A stretch of 64,000 nt of DNA from Enterococcus songbeiensis. Its GTDB lineage: Bacteria; Bacillota; Bacilli; Lactobacillales; Enterococcaceae. Positions 25,048 to 32,925 of the stretch are shown here, piece by piece; position 1 is the stretch's first letter; each line of letters begins with the position of its first letter. Where the stretch lies: NCBI RefSeq assembly GCF_005405265.1, contig NZ_BJDS01000004.1:62001-126000 (forward strand). Reading direction: 5' to 3'. Made by a program: the position numbers and the translations under genes. The notes below the pieces were generated by a model. That model had not been told where the DNA came from. It did not search any database and saw only the letters and a program-made list of their open reading frames with translations.

Positions 25048-25683
25048 TTATTGCAATAGCGTTCCGATTACCCGCCAATCTTCCTCAATCAAGGGTTGAA
25101 GCTTTCGATTATAGAAAACGGCAGCGGGATGAAATAATGGAACAATCGTGTAACTGTTTTTTGTCCAACTATATTTCTCCTGTCCGGCATCCAACTGTAA
25201 AATCGGATGCTGAATAATTTTCCCGTGGGCGGATGTAATCACATATTTTGGTCCCAATAATCGTTGTAAGCCGATGTTTCCGACAGTGGCAATCAATCGG
25301 GGGGCAACTTTTTTTATTTCATAATCTAAAATAGGTGCATGGGCAAGTACTTCCTTTTTGCTTGGCGTCCGATTTGGTGTAACGATTTCTTCTTCACCAG
25401 TGCGTTTATTTTTTCGTTCTTTAACAGAAAACGGACGACTGCGAACCGCACTAGTAATATATACTTCCTCTCGCGTCAATCCAACACTGTCAAAGCATTT
25501 CATTAATTCAACTCCTGCTTGGCCACTGAAGGGAATAAAATTGGTGATTTCTTTTCTTCCCGGTGCTTCACCGACAATCATCAATTTTGGCTGGAGTGGT
25601 CCTTGACCAGGAACGAATCCTTCTAGTTTAAAGCCGACCGAGCGTTGGAAAACGTCCGCTACTAAAGAATCAGGATAGTTCAT
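25048..25683 (-). CDS. Uracil-DNA glycosylase superfamily protein (family-4-like, no Fe-S cysteines)
   Basis: A 211-residue member of the UDG fold. It carries motif A GEAPGRKE, an active-site type FSGQAGVEL, and the terminal motif HPAAVFYNRK. Family-4 enzymes use four cysteines for a 4Fe-4S cluster, but this protein has only one Cys (KCFDS), so the cluster is absent. An insert rich in Lys/Glu (KERKNKRTGEEEIVTPNRTP) lies where other members are shorter. Probable role is base-excision repair of uracil or related bases. The methyltransferase gene begins close to its stop. Confidence 0.85.
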   Translation of the reverse strand: MNYPDSLVADVFQRSVGFKLEGFVPGQGPLQPKLMIVGEAPGRKEITNFIPFSGQAGVELMKCFDSVGLTREEVYITSAVRSRPFSVKERKNKRTGEEEIVTPNRTPSKKEVLAHAPILDYEIKKVAPRLIATVGNIGLQRLLGPKYVITSAHGKIIQHPILQLDAGQEKYSWTKNSYTIVPLFHPAAVFYNRKLQPLIEEDWRVIGTLLQ

Positions 25684-25764
25684 TATGGATGCCTCTCTTT
25701 CTGATCATCAGTATAAATTGTTTGCTGAAAAAATGAAAATAATATGGAAAACGGCAGAAATCAA

Positions 25765-25793
25765 TTGACGCTGCTGTTTTTTTCTGATAAAGT
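25765..25793 (+). promoter_or_regulatory. rplU operon promoter
   Basis: -35 TTGACG (25765-25770), 17-base spacer, -10 TAAAGT (25788-25793), giving a leader of about 105 bases. Confidence 0.8.
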
Positions 25794-25799
25794 GTTCTT

Positions 25800-25890
25800 G
25801 TTGTAATTGTGGACTCCACAGCTACAACCGCTCAGAACAAGTTTGTAAGTACGAGAGTCACTTGGGATGGCGAGTCTAAGTATATTATAA
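25800..25890 (+). ncRNA. L21 ribosomal-protein leader RNA
   Basis: The leader before rplU holds the recognisable conserved order GTTGTAATTGTGGACTCCAC...CAACCGCTCAGAAC...ACGAGAGTCACTTGGGATGG, which I match from memory to the Firmicutes L21 leader. It should bind L21 (or another operon product) and repress rplU-prp-rpmA. Confidence 0.75.
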
Positions 25891-25906
25891 GGAGGTGCTG
25901 TTAAGC

Positions 25907-26215
25907 ATGTACGCAATTATCAAAACTGGTGGAAAACAATTGAAAGTCGAAGTTGGCCAAGCAATCTACGTTGAAAAATTAGACGTTGAAGCAGGCGAAA
26001 AAGTGACTTTTGACGAAGTCGTTCTTGTTGGTGGAGAATCAACGAAGGTTGGAGCCCCAACTGTTGCCGGTGCAACTGTTGTAGGAACTGTAGAAAAACA
26101 CGGCAAACAAAAGAAAGTCGTAACGTTCAAATACAAACCTAAAAAACATTCTCACCGTAAACAAGGTCATCGTCAACCTTATACAAAAGTGGTTATCGAT
26201 GCAATCAACGCATAA
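25907..26215 (+). CDS. rplU: 50S ribosomal protein L21
   Basis: The start is ATG 25907 ([18 protein letters not shown]), after AAGGAGGTG; the GTG at 25895 lies inside the ribosome site. The 102-residue protein has the complete L21 signature, with [18 protein letters not shown] and [16 protein letters not shown]. It binds 23S rRNA and is the first gene of a three-gene operon with prp and rpmA. Confidence 0.98.
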   Translation: MYAIIKTGGKQLKVEVGQAIYVEKLDVEAGEKVTFDEVVLVGGESTKVGAPTVAGATVVGTVEKHGKQKKVVTFKYKPKKHSHRKQGHRQPYTKVVIDAINA

Positions 26216-26242
26216 TTTTTGCGAAAAAGAAGGTTGCAACTT

Positions 26243-26587
26243 ATGATCAAAGGGACATTCAAAAGAAATGACTCTGGTCAAATTGTTTCTTTTACATTGA
26301 CTGGACATGCCGAAGCAGGACCATATGGCAGTGATATTGTCTGTGCAGGAGTTTCTGCATTAGCAATCAGCACAATCAATGGAATCAATGCTTTAGCAGG
26401 AACAGAGCCAAGTGTTGAAGCAAATGAAGACGAGGGTGGTTACCTTCGTATGTCATTGGTTTCCGGTTTGACTCAGGAACAAACCAACATTGAGCAAATC
26501 TTATTAGAAAATTTGCTGTTGGGTCTTCAATCAATTGAAAAAGAACAAAGCGAATATATCCAAATCTCTACGATTATAGAAAAATAG
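26243..26587 (+). CDS. prp: Ribosomal-processing cysteine protease Prp
   Basis: Prp removes the N-terminal extension of L27, a step essential in Gram-positive bacteria that have this extension. The start is ATG 26243 (MIKGTFKRND), with AAGAAGG nine bases upstream. The 114-residue protein has the catalytic pair: His in LTGHAEAGPYGSDIVC and Cys in VCAGVSALA. Its substrate is the next gene's product, which carries the cleavage motif. Confidence 0.95.
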   Translation: MIKGTFKRNDSGQIVSFTLTGHAEAGPYGSDIVCAGVSALAISTINGINALAGTEPSVEANEDEGGYLRMSLVSGLTQEQTNIEQILLENLLLGLQSIEKEQSEYIQISTIIEK

Positions 26588-26599
26588 GAGGTGCATCTC

Positions 26600-26893
26600 A
26601 TGTTGATGAAAATGAATTTGCAATTCTTCGCTCATAAAAAAGGTGGGGGTTCTACTTCTAACGGACGTGACTCAGAATCAAAACGTTTAGGTGCTAAACG
26701 TGCTGACGGTCAAACTGTTACTGGTGGATCAATCCTTTACCGCCAACGTGGTACAAAAATTTACCCAGGTGTAAATGTAGGTATCGGCGGTGACGATACA
26801 TTGTTTGCTAAAGTTGATGGCGTTGTTCGTTTCGAACGTAAAGGCCGCGACAAAAAACAAGTATCTGTTTATCCTGTAGCGCAAGAAGCATAA
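26600..26893 (+). CDS. rpmA: 50S ribosomal protein L27 with Prp-cleaved extension
   Basis: Of the possible starts (GTG 26591, ATG 26600, ATG 26606), ATG 26600 fits the AGGAGGTG spacing. The 97-residue protein starts with an extension ending NLQFFA, followed by [14 protein letters not shown]. Cleavage by Prp after FFA exposes the mature N-terminus that reaches the peptidyl-transferase centre. The remainder ([29 protein letters not shown]) is standard L27. It closes the operon before a strong terminator. Confidence 0.98.
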   Translation: MLMKMNLQFFAHKKGGGSTSNGRDSESKRLGAKRADGQTVTGGSILYRQRGTKIYPGVNVGIGGDDTLFAKVDGVVRFERKGRDKKQVSVYPVAQEA

Positions 26894-26901
26894 GAAATCA
26901 T

Positions 26902-26937
26902 AGTCCAACCCCTTATCAAGGGTTTGGGCTTTTTTTA
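26902..26937 (+). terminator. Terminator of rplU-prp-rpmA
   Basis: AGTCCAACCCCTT pairs with AAGGGTTTGGGCT (G-T pairs included) around ATC, followed by seven T. Confidence 0.9.
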
Positions 26938-26976
26938 TACGCGAAACCCATTTATTTCCGTTTTTTCCGTCTTCCT

Positions 26977-26985
26977 TGCTATACT
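26977..26985 (+). promoter_or_regulatory. Extended -10 promoter of lipid kinase gene
   Basis: TGcTATACT, 33 bases before the GTG start, with no good -35. Confidence 0.55.
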
Positions 26986-27017
26986 AAAGAGACTAAGGAA
27001 TGCTAGGAGGAAACGCC

Positions 27018-27902
27018 GTGAAAAACGCCATGCTGATTGTAAATCCAAGTTCGGGTGGGGAAAAAGCAAAAGAGTTTGAAAAATTGGTTGTTGAAAAGTT
27101 ATCCCAGCTTTTTACAGATGTCGTGATTTTAGCTACCGAAAAAGCTGGTGATGCCACAAATTTTGCCCGGCAGGCAGCAATTGAAAACTACGATAGTGTA
27201 TTTGCAATGGGAGGAGATGGAACGGTCAATGAGGTGATTAATGGGTTGGCAGAGCAGAAATCACCGCCGAAGTTTGGTTTCTTTCCTTTAGGAACGGTGA
27301 ACGATCTTGCTCGTGCTTTACACATTTCCCTCGATCCGAAGAAAGCAATCGACGAATTGAATCTTTCTCAGACGAAAAAAATTGATCTTGGGAAAATCAA
27401 CGACCAGTATTTTATGAACGTTGTTGCAATCGGTTTGATTCCAGAAGCAATCAATCACGTGAGTGCAGAAGAAAAAACGAGATTTGGAAAATTGGCGTAT
27501 TTTATTTCAGGATTAAAGCAACTCTCGGGGAATCAGAGCTATCCTTTTCAGCTATGTCTTGATGATGAAAAGGAACAAATTGAAAGCAGCACGGTGATTG
27601 TCAGCCTGACAAATTCTGTTGGGGGATTTGAGCAGTTGTTTCCGGAGGCGAAAGTGGATGATGGCTTGTTGCATCTGATTTATTTGAAGGATAAAAATTG
27701 GCTGGAAACAGTCAGATCTGTTCCTGATTTGTTAAAGGGAATTGATGCGACCAATGACAATGTCGCGTATCGAACGTTTCGTGAAGGAAGAATTGCATTA
27801 GAAAATAAGTTGTCAATTAAAACAAATGTTGATGGGGATGAAGGCTGTTCTTTGCCGATTCATTTAAAGGTTTTGCCTAAACAGTTGGAAGTCTATTGTT
27901 GA
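27018..27902 (+). CDS. Diacylglycerol kinase-family lipid kinase (YegS/DagK type)
   Basis: Phosphorylates diacylglycerol or a related lipid so that it re-enters phospholipid or lipoteichoic-acid metabolism. The start is GTG 27018 (MKNAMLIVNPSSGGEKAKE), seven bases after AGGAGG. The 294-residue protein has the family P-loop-like NPSSGG, the key GGDGTVNEVINGL, and GFFPLGTVNDLARAL. The C-terminal beta domain includes VDGDEG. Monocistronic or paired loosely with the following acetyltransferase. Confidence 0.92.
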   Translation: MKNAMLIVNPSSGGEKAKEFEKLVVEKLSQLFTDVVILATEKAGDATNFARQAAIENYDSVFAMGGDGTVNEVINGLAEQKSPPKFGFFPLGTVNDLARALHISLDPKKAIDELNLSQTKKIDLGKINDQYFMNVVAIGLIPEAINHVSAEEKTRFGKLAYFISGLKQLSGNQSYPFQLCLDDEKEQIESSTVIVSLTNSVGGFEQLFPEAKVDDGLLHLIYLKDKNWLETVRSVPDLLKGIDATNDNVAYRTFREGRIALENKLSIKTNVDGDEGCSLPIHLKVLPKQLEVYC

Positions 27903-27976
27903 TAGAAGATAAAAAAGCTAGTCTTTTGTCGATTCATTTCGTAAAATAAGAAAAAATGAAAAAAGAAGGAATCACG

Positions 27977-28522
27977 ATGGAAAAGATTCGAGTAGCAAAA
28001 CCAGCCGATGCCGTGGAGCTGCTGGCCATTTACGCTCCCTATGTAACTGAAACAGCCATAACTTTTGAATATACACTGCCAACACTTGCAGAATTTCAAC
28101 AACGGATTGCAGATACGCTGATTCGTTATCCGTATTTGGTTGCAGAAGATGAAATGGGTAAAATTGTCGGTTATGCTTATGCAGGAACCTATAAATCGCG
28201 GGCGGCTTATGATTGGACAGTTGAAGTGACCGTCTATGTCTGCCAAACTATCCGTGCCAAAGGAATTGGTTCTGCCTTATACCAAGCTCTAGAAACACAA
28301 TTGAAGCGGCAAGGAGTGGTACAGGCAACTGCGTGTGTGACCGGGGGTAATGAGCAGAGCATTGCTTTTCATGAAAAACGCGGGTATCAGCTGGTGGCTA
28401 CTTTTCCAAAGGTTGGTTACAAGTTTGATCAATGGTACGATATTGTTTGGCTGCAGAAAACATTGAATGCACCTCAAAAACAACAAGTGCCGTTTGTTCC
28501 CTTTTCAAAATTTGAGGAATAA
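27977..28522 (+). CDS. GNAT family N-acetyltransferase (phosphinothricin/YwnH-like)
   Basis: A 181-residue acetyltransferase with the layout of the phosphinothricin/methionine-sulfone acetyltransferase group: IRVAKPADAVELLAIYAPYV at the start, TFEYTLPTLAEF, the acetyl-CoA loop RAKGIGSALYQAL, and GGNEQSIAFHEKRGY near the end. The start is ATG 27977 with AAGAAGGA six bases upstream. The natural substrate is unknown; similar proteins acetylate methionine analogues or glutamine-synthetase inhibitors. Confidence 0.88.
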   Translation: MEKIRVAKPADAVELLAIYAPYVTETAITFEYTLPTLAEFQQRIADTLIRYPYLVAEDEMGKIVGYAYAGTYKSRAAYDWTVEVTVYVCQTIRAKGIGSALYQALETQLKRQGVVQATACVTGGNEQSIAFHEKRGYQLVATFPKVGYKFDQWYDIVWLQKTLNAPQKQQVPFVPFSKFEE

Positions 28523-28626
28523 CAGAGGATAGAAAAAATTTGTCATTTATTTTTATTGAAAACAGTATGTGTCTAAGACAGAGTATGTGAAAGCTATTTT
28601 CGAAAAGTTATGAAAAAAATTGGCGG

Positions 28627-28654
28627 TTTACATTTTTTTGAAAAGTGCTAGAAT
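28627..28654 (+). promoter_or_regulatory. Promoter of the isolated tRNA gene
   Basis: -35 TTTACA (28627-28632), 16-base spacer ending TGC, -10 TAGAAT (28649-28654). Transcription would start about ten bases before the tRNA. Confidence 0.75.
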
Positions 28655-28671
28655 AAACACGTACTCATTTT

Positions 28672-28744
28672 GACCTGTTAGTCAAGGGGTTTAAGACGCC
28701 GCATTCTCAGTGCGGAGGCGCCGGTTCGAATCCGGCACAGGCTA
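28672..28744 (+). tRNA. tRNA-Glu-like gene with anticodon CTC (atypical acceptor stem)
   Basis: A 73-base cloverleaf: acceptor GACCTGT/ACAGGCT, D-arm GTC/GAC with loop AAGGGGTTTAA, anticodon stem CCGCA/TGCGG with loop TTCTCAG (anticodon CTC, codon GAG), a four-base variable region, and a perfect T-arm GCCGG-TTCGAAT-CCGGC. The acceptor has an A2-C71 mismatch and a G1-T72 pair. D-loop and T-loop resemble tRNA-Glu. CCA is not encoded. It has its own promoter and terminator. Function is plausible but the mismatch is unusual, so it may be specialised or decaying. Confidence 0.75.
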
Positions 28745-28750
28745 TAAGTG

Positions 28751-28800
28751 AAAGAGAGCTGGTACATCAACGTTTGTTGGTGTACCAGCTCTCTTTTTTT
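28751..28800 (+). terminator. Strong terminator after the tRNA-Glu-like gene
   Basis: AAAGAGAGCTGGTACA (28751-28766) pairs with TGTACCAGCTCTCTTT, with an inner CAAC/GTTG, followed by T-run. The stem is one of the longest in the window. Confidence 0.93.
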
Positions 28801-28987
28801 ACGAAAAATCGGCTGTGGGGCAGAGAATGGGGCAGAAATTTTCTTTTTAAAAATTAAATTTTGCCTAAAATGAACGATAGCCCTCTCGATTAAGAGAAGG
28901 CTATCTGACGAATCAATATTTATTAGTTTAAAGTTGGTGGTGACTATTACTAAAAATTAACTATTTCTCATTTAAACGATGTACTCC
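28801..28987. other. Non-coding stretch with a 12-base tandem repeat and hairpin
   Basis: TGGGGCAGA occurs twice, at 28816-28824 and 28828-28836, in a 12-base tandem. A hairpin GATAGCC...GGCTATC (28876-28905) follows, with a weak T-tract on the minus-strand side. No ORF of normal length is present. The tandem resembles the 3' end of tyrosine-integrase genes next to tRNA attachment sites, but no integrase body is here. Confidence 0.4.
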
Positions 28988-29044
28988 CTAACCACTAGTA
29001 CATCCTTGTAACCCTGTAGTTACGCCAGTTTGAATAAATTTCAT
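28988..29044 (-). CDS. Possible 18-residue peptide gene
   Basis: On the minus strand an ATG at 29044 opens a short frame, MKFIQTGVTTGLQGCTSG, ending at TAG 28990-28988. Upstream is a good extended -10 (TGtTATAAT, minus, at 29092-29097 plus TG) with TTGGTT 17 bases before it. No convincing ribosome site precedes the ATG, which lowers confidence. A hairpin at 28876-28905 could end a ~200-base transcript. It could instead be a small RNA without coding function. Confidence 0.3.
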   Translation of the reverse strand: MKFIQTGVTTGLQGCTSG

Positions 29045-29091
29045 AAAAATGAATTAAATTTGTCGCTTAAAAATATTTCTCGTGTTCACTA

Positions 29092-29120
29092 ATTATAACA
29101 CATTTTAGAGATGAAACCAA
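29092..29120 (-). promoter_or_regulatory. Minus-strand promoter facing the tRNA region
   Basis: On the minus strand, TTGGTT (29120-29115), 17-base spacer ending in TGT, TATAAT (29097-29092). There is no recognised downstream gene except the 18-codon frame. Confidence 0.55.
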
Positions 29121-29152
29121 AAGGCCAGAATTATGCGAAATTTTCCGATAAA

Positions 29153-29181
29153 TTGACACAAAATATTAAACGTTATGTTAT
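29153..29181 (+). promoter_or_regulatory. Promoter of the ECF S-component gene
   Basis: -35 TTGACA (29153-29158), 17-base spacer, -10 TGTTAT (29176-29181). The -35 is a perfect match. Confidence 0.65.
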
Positions 29182-29222
29182 TATTGAAAAATAAGAAGGA
29201 TAAATGAAAAAGGGAGAAGAAA

Positions 29223-29825
29223 ATGAAAAAAAGCAAAGCGTATCGTATCGCGATTCGAGCAATACTGACAGCCTTAATCATTCTACAGACGATGATCCCC
29301 TTTTTAGGATATATTCCCCTTGGGTTAACGAATCTGACAATTATCCACATTACAGTTATCGTAGCAGCGATTGTTTTGGGAACAAAAGATGGGATGTTTG
29401 TCGGATTGATGTGGGGACTTTTCACAATGATTCGTGTTTGGACTTTTCCAACGACTCTATTTGATACGACGGTGTTTACAAATCCGATCATTGCGGTTTT
29501 ACCTCGGGTATTAGTGGGGTTGGTTGCAGGATGGATTTTTTCCTGGCTTTACCAAAGGGGACGGCGACTGGTTTTTTCTTCGATGGTTGCTGCCGTACTA
29601 GGCACTTTAACTAATACCCTTCTAGTTTTATTTTTCATGGGAACATTGTATACAGAATTTGCGGCAGCGATGTACCAAACGACTACCTCTCACTTGGTGA
29701 TTGTTCTAGGAACAATCGCAGTAACTAATGGTGTGTCGGAAATTATTGCAGCGGTCATTCTGACCCCCGTGTTTGTCAAAGCAATCCAAGGAATACGTCA
29801 TCTGCGATTTGTTGAAGAAAAATAA
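29223..29825 (+). CDS. ECF transporter substrate-binding (S) component, possibly pantothenate
   Basis: A 200-residue membrane protein with about six helices that binds a vitamin and docks on the shared EcfAA'T energising module, which is not in this window. The N-terminus ARAILTALIIL-type alanine/leucine-rich helix, the PFLGYIPLGLTNLTIIHITVIV stretch and the AIVLGTKDGMFVGLMWGL motif are S-component hallmarks. The pattern is closest, from memory, to the PanT group, but the vitamin is not proven. A strong -35/-10 promoter and terminator make it a single-gene unit. Confidence 0.83.
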   Translation: MKKSKAYRIAIRAILTALIILQTMIPFLGYIPLGLTNLTIIHITVIVAAIVLGTKDGMFVGLMWGLFTMIRVWTFPTTLFDTTVFTNPIIAVLPRVLVGLVAGWIFSWLYQRGRRLVFSSMVAAVLGTLTNTLLVLFFMGTLYTEFAAAMYQTTTSHLVIVLGTIAVTNGVSEIIAAVILTPVFVKAIQGIRHLRFVEEK

Positions 29826-29850
29826 AAAGTTTTATCAAAATATTGAGAAA

Positions 29851-29881
29851 AATCAGGTCGCTGGCTGAGACCTGATTTTTT
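29851..29881 (+). terminator. Terminator after the ECF S component
   Basis: AATCAGGTC pairs with GACCTGATT around a nine-base loop, followed by T-run. Confidence 0.88.
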
Positions 29882-30014
29882 GTCTCGAAGCGAATAGTAT
29901 TAGAGAATTGGGATAAATGGTATACTTAATAGGTATGATACTCCTTATTTTAGTATACATAAATAAAAGATACGTCAAAAAAGGCAAATATCTTTTGTTT
30001 TGATGAAAAAAAGC

Positions 30015-30036
30015 TATAATAAAAAAACGATACACT
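30015..30036 (+). promoter_or_regulatory. mptR -10 element with a GATACACT motif downstream
   Basis: TATAAT at 30015-30020 is followed by GATACACT (30029-30036), a motif that recurs before the PTS operon (see 32940 and 33009). It may be an operator for autoregulation. Confidence 0.5.
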
Positions 30037-30083
30037 ACATAATAGTCAAATTGCCTGAAAATAGTTGGAGAAAGGAGTCCCCT

Positions 30084-32921
30084 ATGTCAAAGAGAATTGA
30101 TCGCATTTATCAGTATGTTTTGCAGCAGATGGCCCGTTTTTCCGGACCGGAGGAAGGAAACTTCGGTATAACGACGCAGGAAGTGGCGGAAGTTTTGGCG
30201 ATTCAACGTACCAATGCCAGCAAAGATTTAAATGAACTCGTTAGACAAAATCGGTTGAAAAAAATCGATGGTCGTCCAGTTCGGTACGCCGCATACCCAG
30301 CTATTCAACCTCCTGCAAAAAAGCATGTCGTTAGCTACAAAGAAGAGCAGATACCGCGAGAATTGGCTCAACCACAATTTGTCAGCGCTCCAATAGCCGT
30401 CCAAGATATTTTTACACGGATTGTTGGGGCAAATAACAGCATGAAAAATGCCGTAGAGCAAGCAAAGGCGGCGATTTTATATCCGCCAAAAGGATTAAAC
30501 TGTCTAATCACCGGACCTACTGGGTCTGGGAAAACCTATTTTGCTCATGTCATGTTCCAATTTGCGAAAAGCAATCATGTGATTGATGAAGAAAAAGAAT
30601 TGATTGTTTTTAACTGTGCGGACTACGCCAACAACCCAGAATTATTGATGAGCCACTTATTCGGTTACGTAAAGGGTGCTTTTACGGGAGCGGAACAAGA
30701 AAAAATCGGTATTATTGATCAAGCAAACGGCGGGATGCTCTTTCTTGATGAGATTCACCGTTTACCACCTGAGGGACAGGAAATGATTTTTTATTTCATG
30801 GATCATGGAACCTATAGCCGATTGGGGGAAACAGGAAAAAATCATCAGGCAGATGTTCGGATCGTAGGAGCTACGACAGAAGATCCAAATTCTTCCTTGC
30901 TGGATACTTTTGTCCGTCGGATACCGATCAATATCCAGCTGCCTTCCTTTGAACAGCGGCCTGCTTCGGAAAAAGTTGATTTGGTTAAAATTATGGTAGC
31001 GCAAGAAGCTAACCGAATTCAGCGGAAAATCTCCTTGACCGAGGACGTAATCAAAGTATTGATTGGCAGCGTCAGCTACGGAAATATCGGACAATTAAAA
31101 TCAAATATCCAACTGGTTTGTGCCCGTGGGTTCTTAAATCATATGCAGCACGAAGAAATTGCGATTACAATGACTGATTTGCCGGAAGGAATTCGCTCAG
31201 GGTTATCCTCTTTAGCCAATCGGAGGGAGAATTTAGCTGAATTATCTAAAATTTTAGAGCCTAAAATTGTTATTTCGCCTAATGAAAGTTTAGTGGAAAT
31301 TCGCACGGATTCCTACGAGCTACCTTACAATCTCTACGATATTATTGGGGATAAGGCAGCTTTGCTGAAGGCGGATGGGCTGGATCAGGAAGCAATCAAT
31401 CATTTTATTTCAACGGATATCAATATTCATTTGAAATCTTTTTATAAAGATCATGGCTTTTCCTTTAACGCAGAAAATAAATTGTCGGAATTTGTGGATC
31501 AAAAAATTATTGATGCAACAAACCGAATCTATGAAGATGTTCGCCGAGAGTTGGGGTATGAGTTTCAACAAAATTTCGTTTATGCCATGAGTTTGCACAT
31601 TAGCTCTTTTTTGAAAAAAATCAACGATGGAGAAGAACGGCATACGAATGACAACATTCGACAAATGGTCGCCGGATTCCCAGAAGAATTTGCTATGGCG
31701 AAAAAGATCCGTCGCTTTATCGGCAAAACGTTTCAAGTCATTATTCCTGAAAGTGAAGATTATTATTTAGCAGTTCTTTTGATTTCACTACGGGCGCATC
31801 AAACAGAAGGTAAAATCGGCGTAGTGGTCGCTGCTCATGGACACAGCACCGCCAGCAGCATGGTGCAGGTTGTTCAGCAACTGTTGGAAGTTGATCAAGT
31901 TGCTGCAGTGGATATGCCACTGGATATGTCGCCGAAAGTGGCGTTAGAAAAGATCAAAAACGCAGTGGTGCAGGTAAATGATAAAAGTGGTGTCATGCTA
32001 TTGGTAGATATGGGTTCATTAGCAACGTTTAATGAAGAAATTATCCGAGAAACTGGCATCGAAGTCCGTACGGTTGATATGGTAACCACGGCTGTTGTAT
32101 TAGAAACCGTACGTAAAGCTTCTGTTTTAGGCACGGACCTTGAGAGCTTATATGAATCATTGGAAAAATTTCAGGGGTATGGACGAGTACTCGTTGAACG
32201 AGACAACCATCGAGCGAAACAAGCAATTCTAGCAATTTGTGCTTCTGGTGAAGGCACCGCCCAACGAATCAAAGAAATCATTCAGCGATCGCTTTCGAAA
32301 AAACAAGAGCAGGAATTGACTGTTGTACCTCTATCTGTGGTGAATTTAAAAAGTGAATTGCCGAAAATTCAGGAGACGTATCATTTGATTGCGGCAACTG
32401 GCATCGTTGATCCGAAAATTAGTGCTCCTTTTATCCCTTTAGATCGTTTTATCGATCAGGATGTCGGTGCTTTATTGGATCGGATTTTAGTGGATAAGGA
32501 ACCGACGTTTATTGAAGGCGACTTCCAGTTGAACGAGGAAAAAGCAACGGAAACCGCTATTCGCTTTATGGAAGAAAGTTTCACCTACATCAATCCACAA
32601 AAATTGTTTCAACCCATTTGGAATTTTGTTGTTGAAACGGTCAAGGACGCTGGCTTTTCCCAACAAGAATACGGTTTGGAAATCAATCTTGCGCTGCATA
32701 CCGCGGGAATGATTGAGCGGATTCTAGTCCGTCAGCCGTTGACTGTCGATCAAGCAACGATTGAAAAGCTACTTCAAGATTCTTTTTATCAACGGTTGCA
32801 TCTGCATGTACAATCCTTGGAACGTTTTCTGCGCTTGGAGGTACCGGAAGCGGAAGAATACTTTTTGATGGAGATTATTCATACCCATCAAGAAAAACAG
32901 CTTTTATTGGAACAGGAGTAA
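30084..32921 (+). CDS. mptR: Sigma-54-dependent activator of the mannose PTS, LevR/ManR family
   Basis: Activates the downstream mannose-class PTS with RNA polymerase carrying sigma-54. The start is ATG 30084 (MSKRIDRIYQYVLQ), with AAAGGAG upstream; the earlier TTG frame is not used. The 945-residue protein has an N-terminal helix-turn-helix (about 15-70), an AAA+ domain with Walker A GPTGSGKT (144-151) and the sigma-54 contact loop GAFTGA (198-203), then a PRD, an EIIA-Man-like domain (about 570-700, phospho-His within VVAAHGHSTAS), an EIIB-like part and a second PRD. PTS phosphorylation of these domains should set its activity. A sigma-54 promoter lies between it and the PTS genes. Confidence 0.94.
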   Translation: MSKRIDRIYQYVLQQMARFSGPEEGNFGITTQEVAEVLAIQRTNASKDLNELVRQNRLKKIDGRPVRYAAYPAIQPPAKKHVVSYKEEQIPRELAQPQFVSAPIAVQDIFTRIVGANNSMKNAVEQAKAAILYPPKGLNCLITGPTGSGKTYFAHVMFQFAKSNHVIDEEKELIVFNCADYANNPELLMSHLFGYVKGAFTGAEQEKIGIIDQANGGMLFLDEIHRLPPEGQEMIFYFMDHGTYSRLGETGKNHQADVRIVGATTEDPNSSLLDTFVRRIPINIQLPSFEQRPASEKVDLVKIMVAQEANRIQRKISLTEDVIKVLIGSVSYGNIGQLKSNIQLVCARGFLNHMQHEEIAITMTDLPEGIRSGLSSLANRRENLAELSKILEPKIVISPNESLVEIRTDSYELPYNLYDIIGDKAALLKADGLDQEAINHFISTDINIHLKSFYKDHGFSFNAENKLSEFVDQKIIDATNRIYEDVRRELGYEFQQNFVYAMSLHISSFLKKINDGEERHTNDNIRQMVAGFPEEFAMAKKIRRFIGKTFQVIIPESEDYYLAVLLISLRAHQTEGKIGVVVAAHGHSTASSMVQVVQQLLEVDQVAAVDMPLDMSPKVALEKIKNAVVQVNDKSGVMLLVDMGSLATFNEEIIRETGIEVRTVDMVTTAVVLETVRKASVLGTDLESLYESLEKFQGYGRVLVERDNHRAKQAILAICASGEGTAQRIKEIIQRSLSKKQEQELTVVPLSVVNLKSELPKIQETYHLIAATGIVDPKISAPFIPLDRFIDQDVGALLDRILVDKEPTFIEGDFQLNEEKATETAIRFMEESFTYINPQKLFQPIWNFVVETVKDAGFSQQEYGLEINLALHTAGMIERILVRQPLTVDQATIEKLLQDSFYQRLHLHVQSLERFLRLEVPEAEEYFLMEIIHTHQEKQLLLEQE

Positions 32922-32925
32922 ATAA

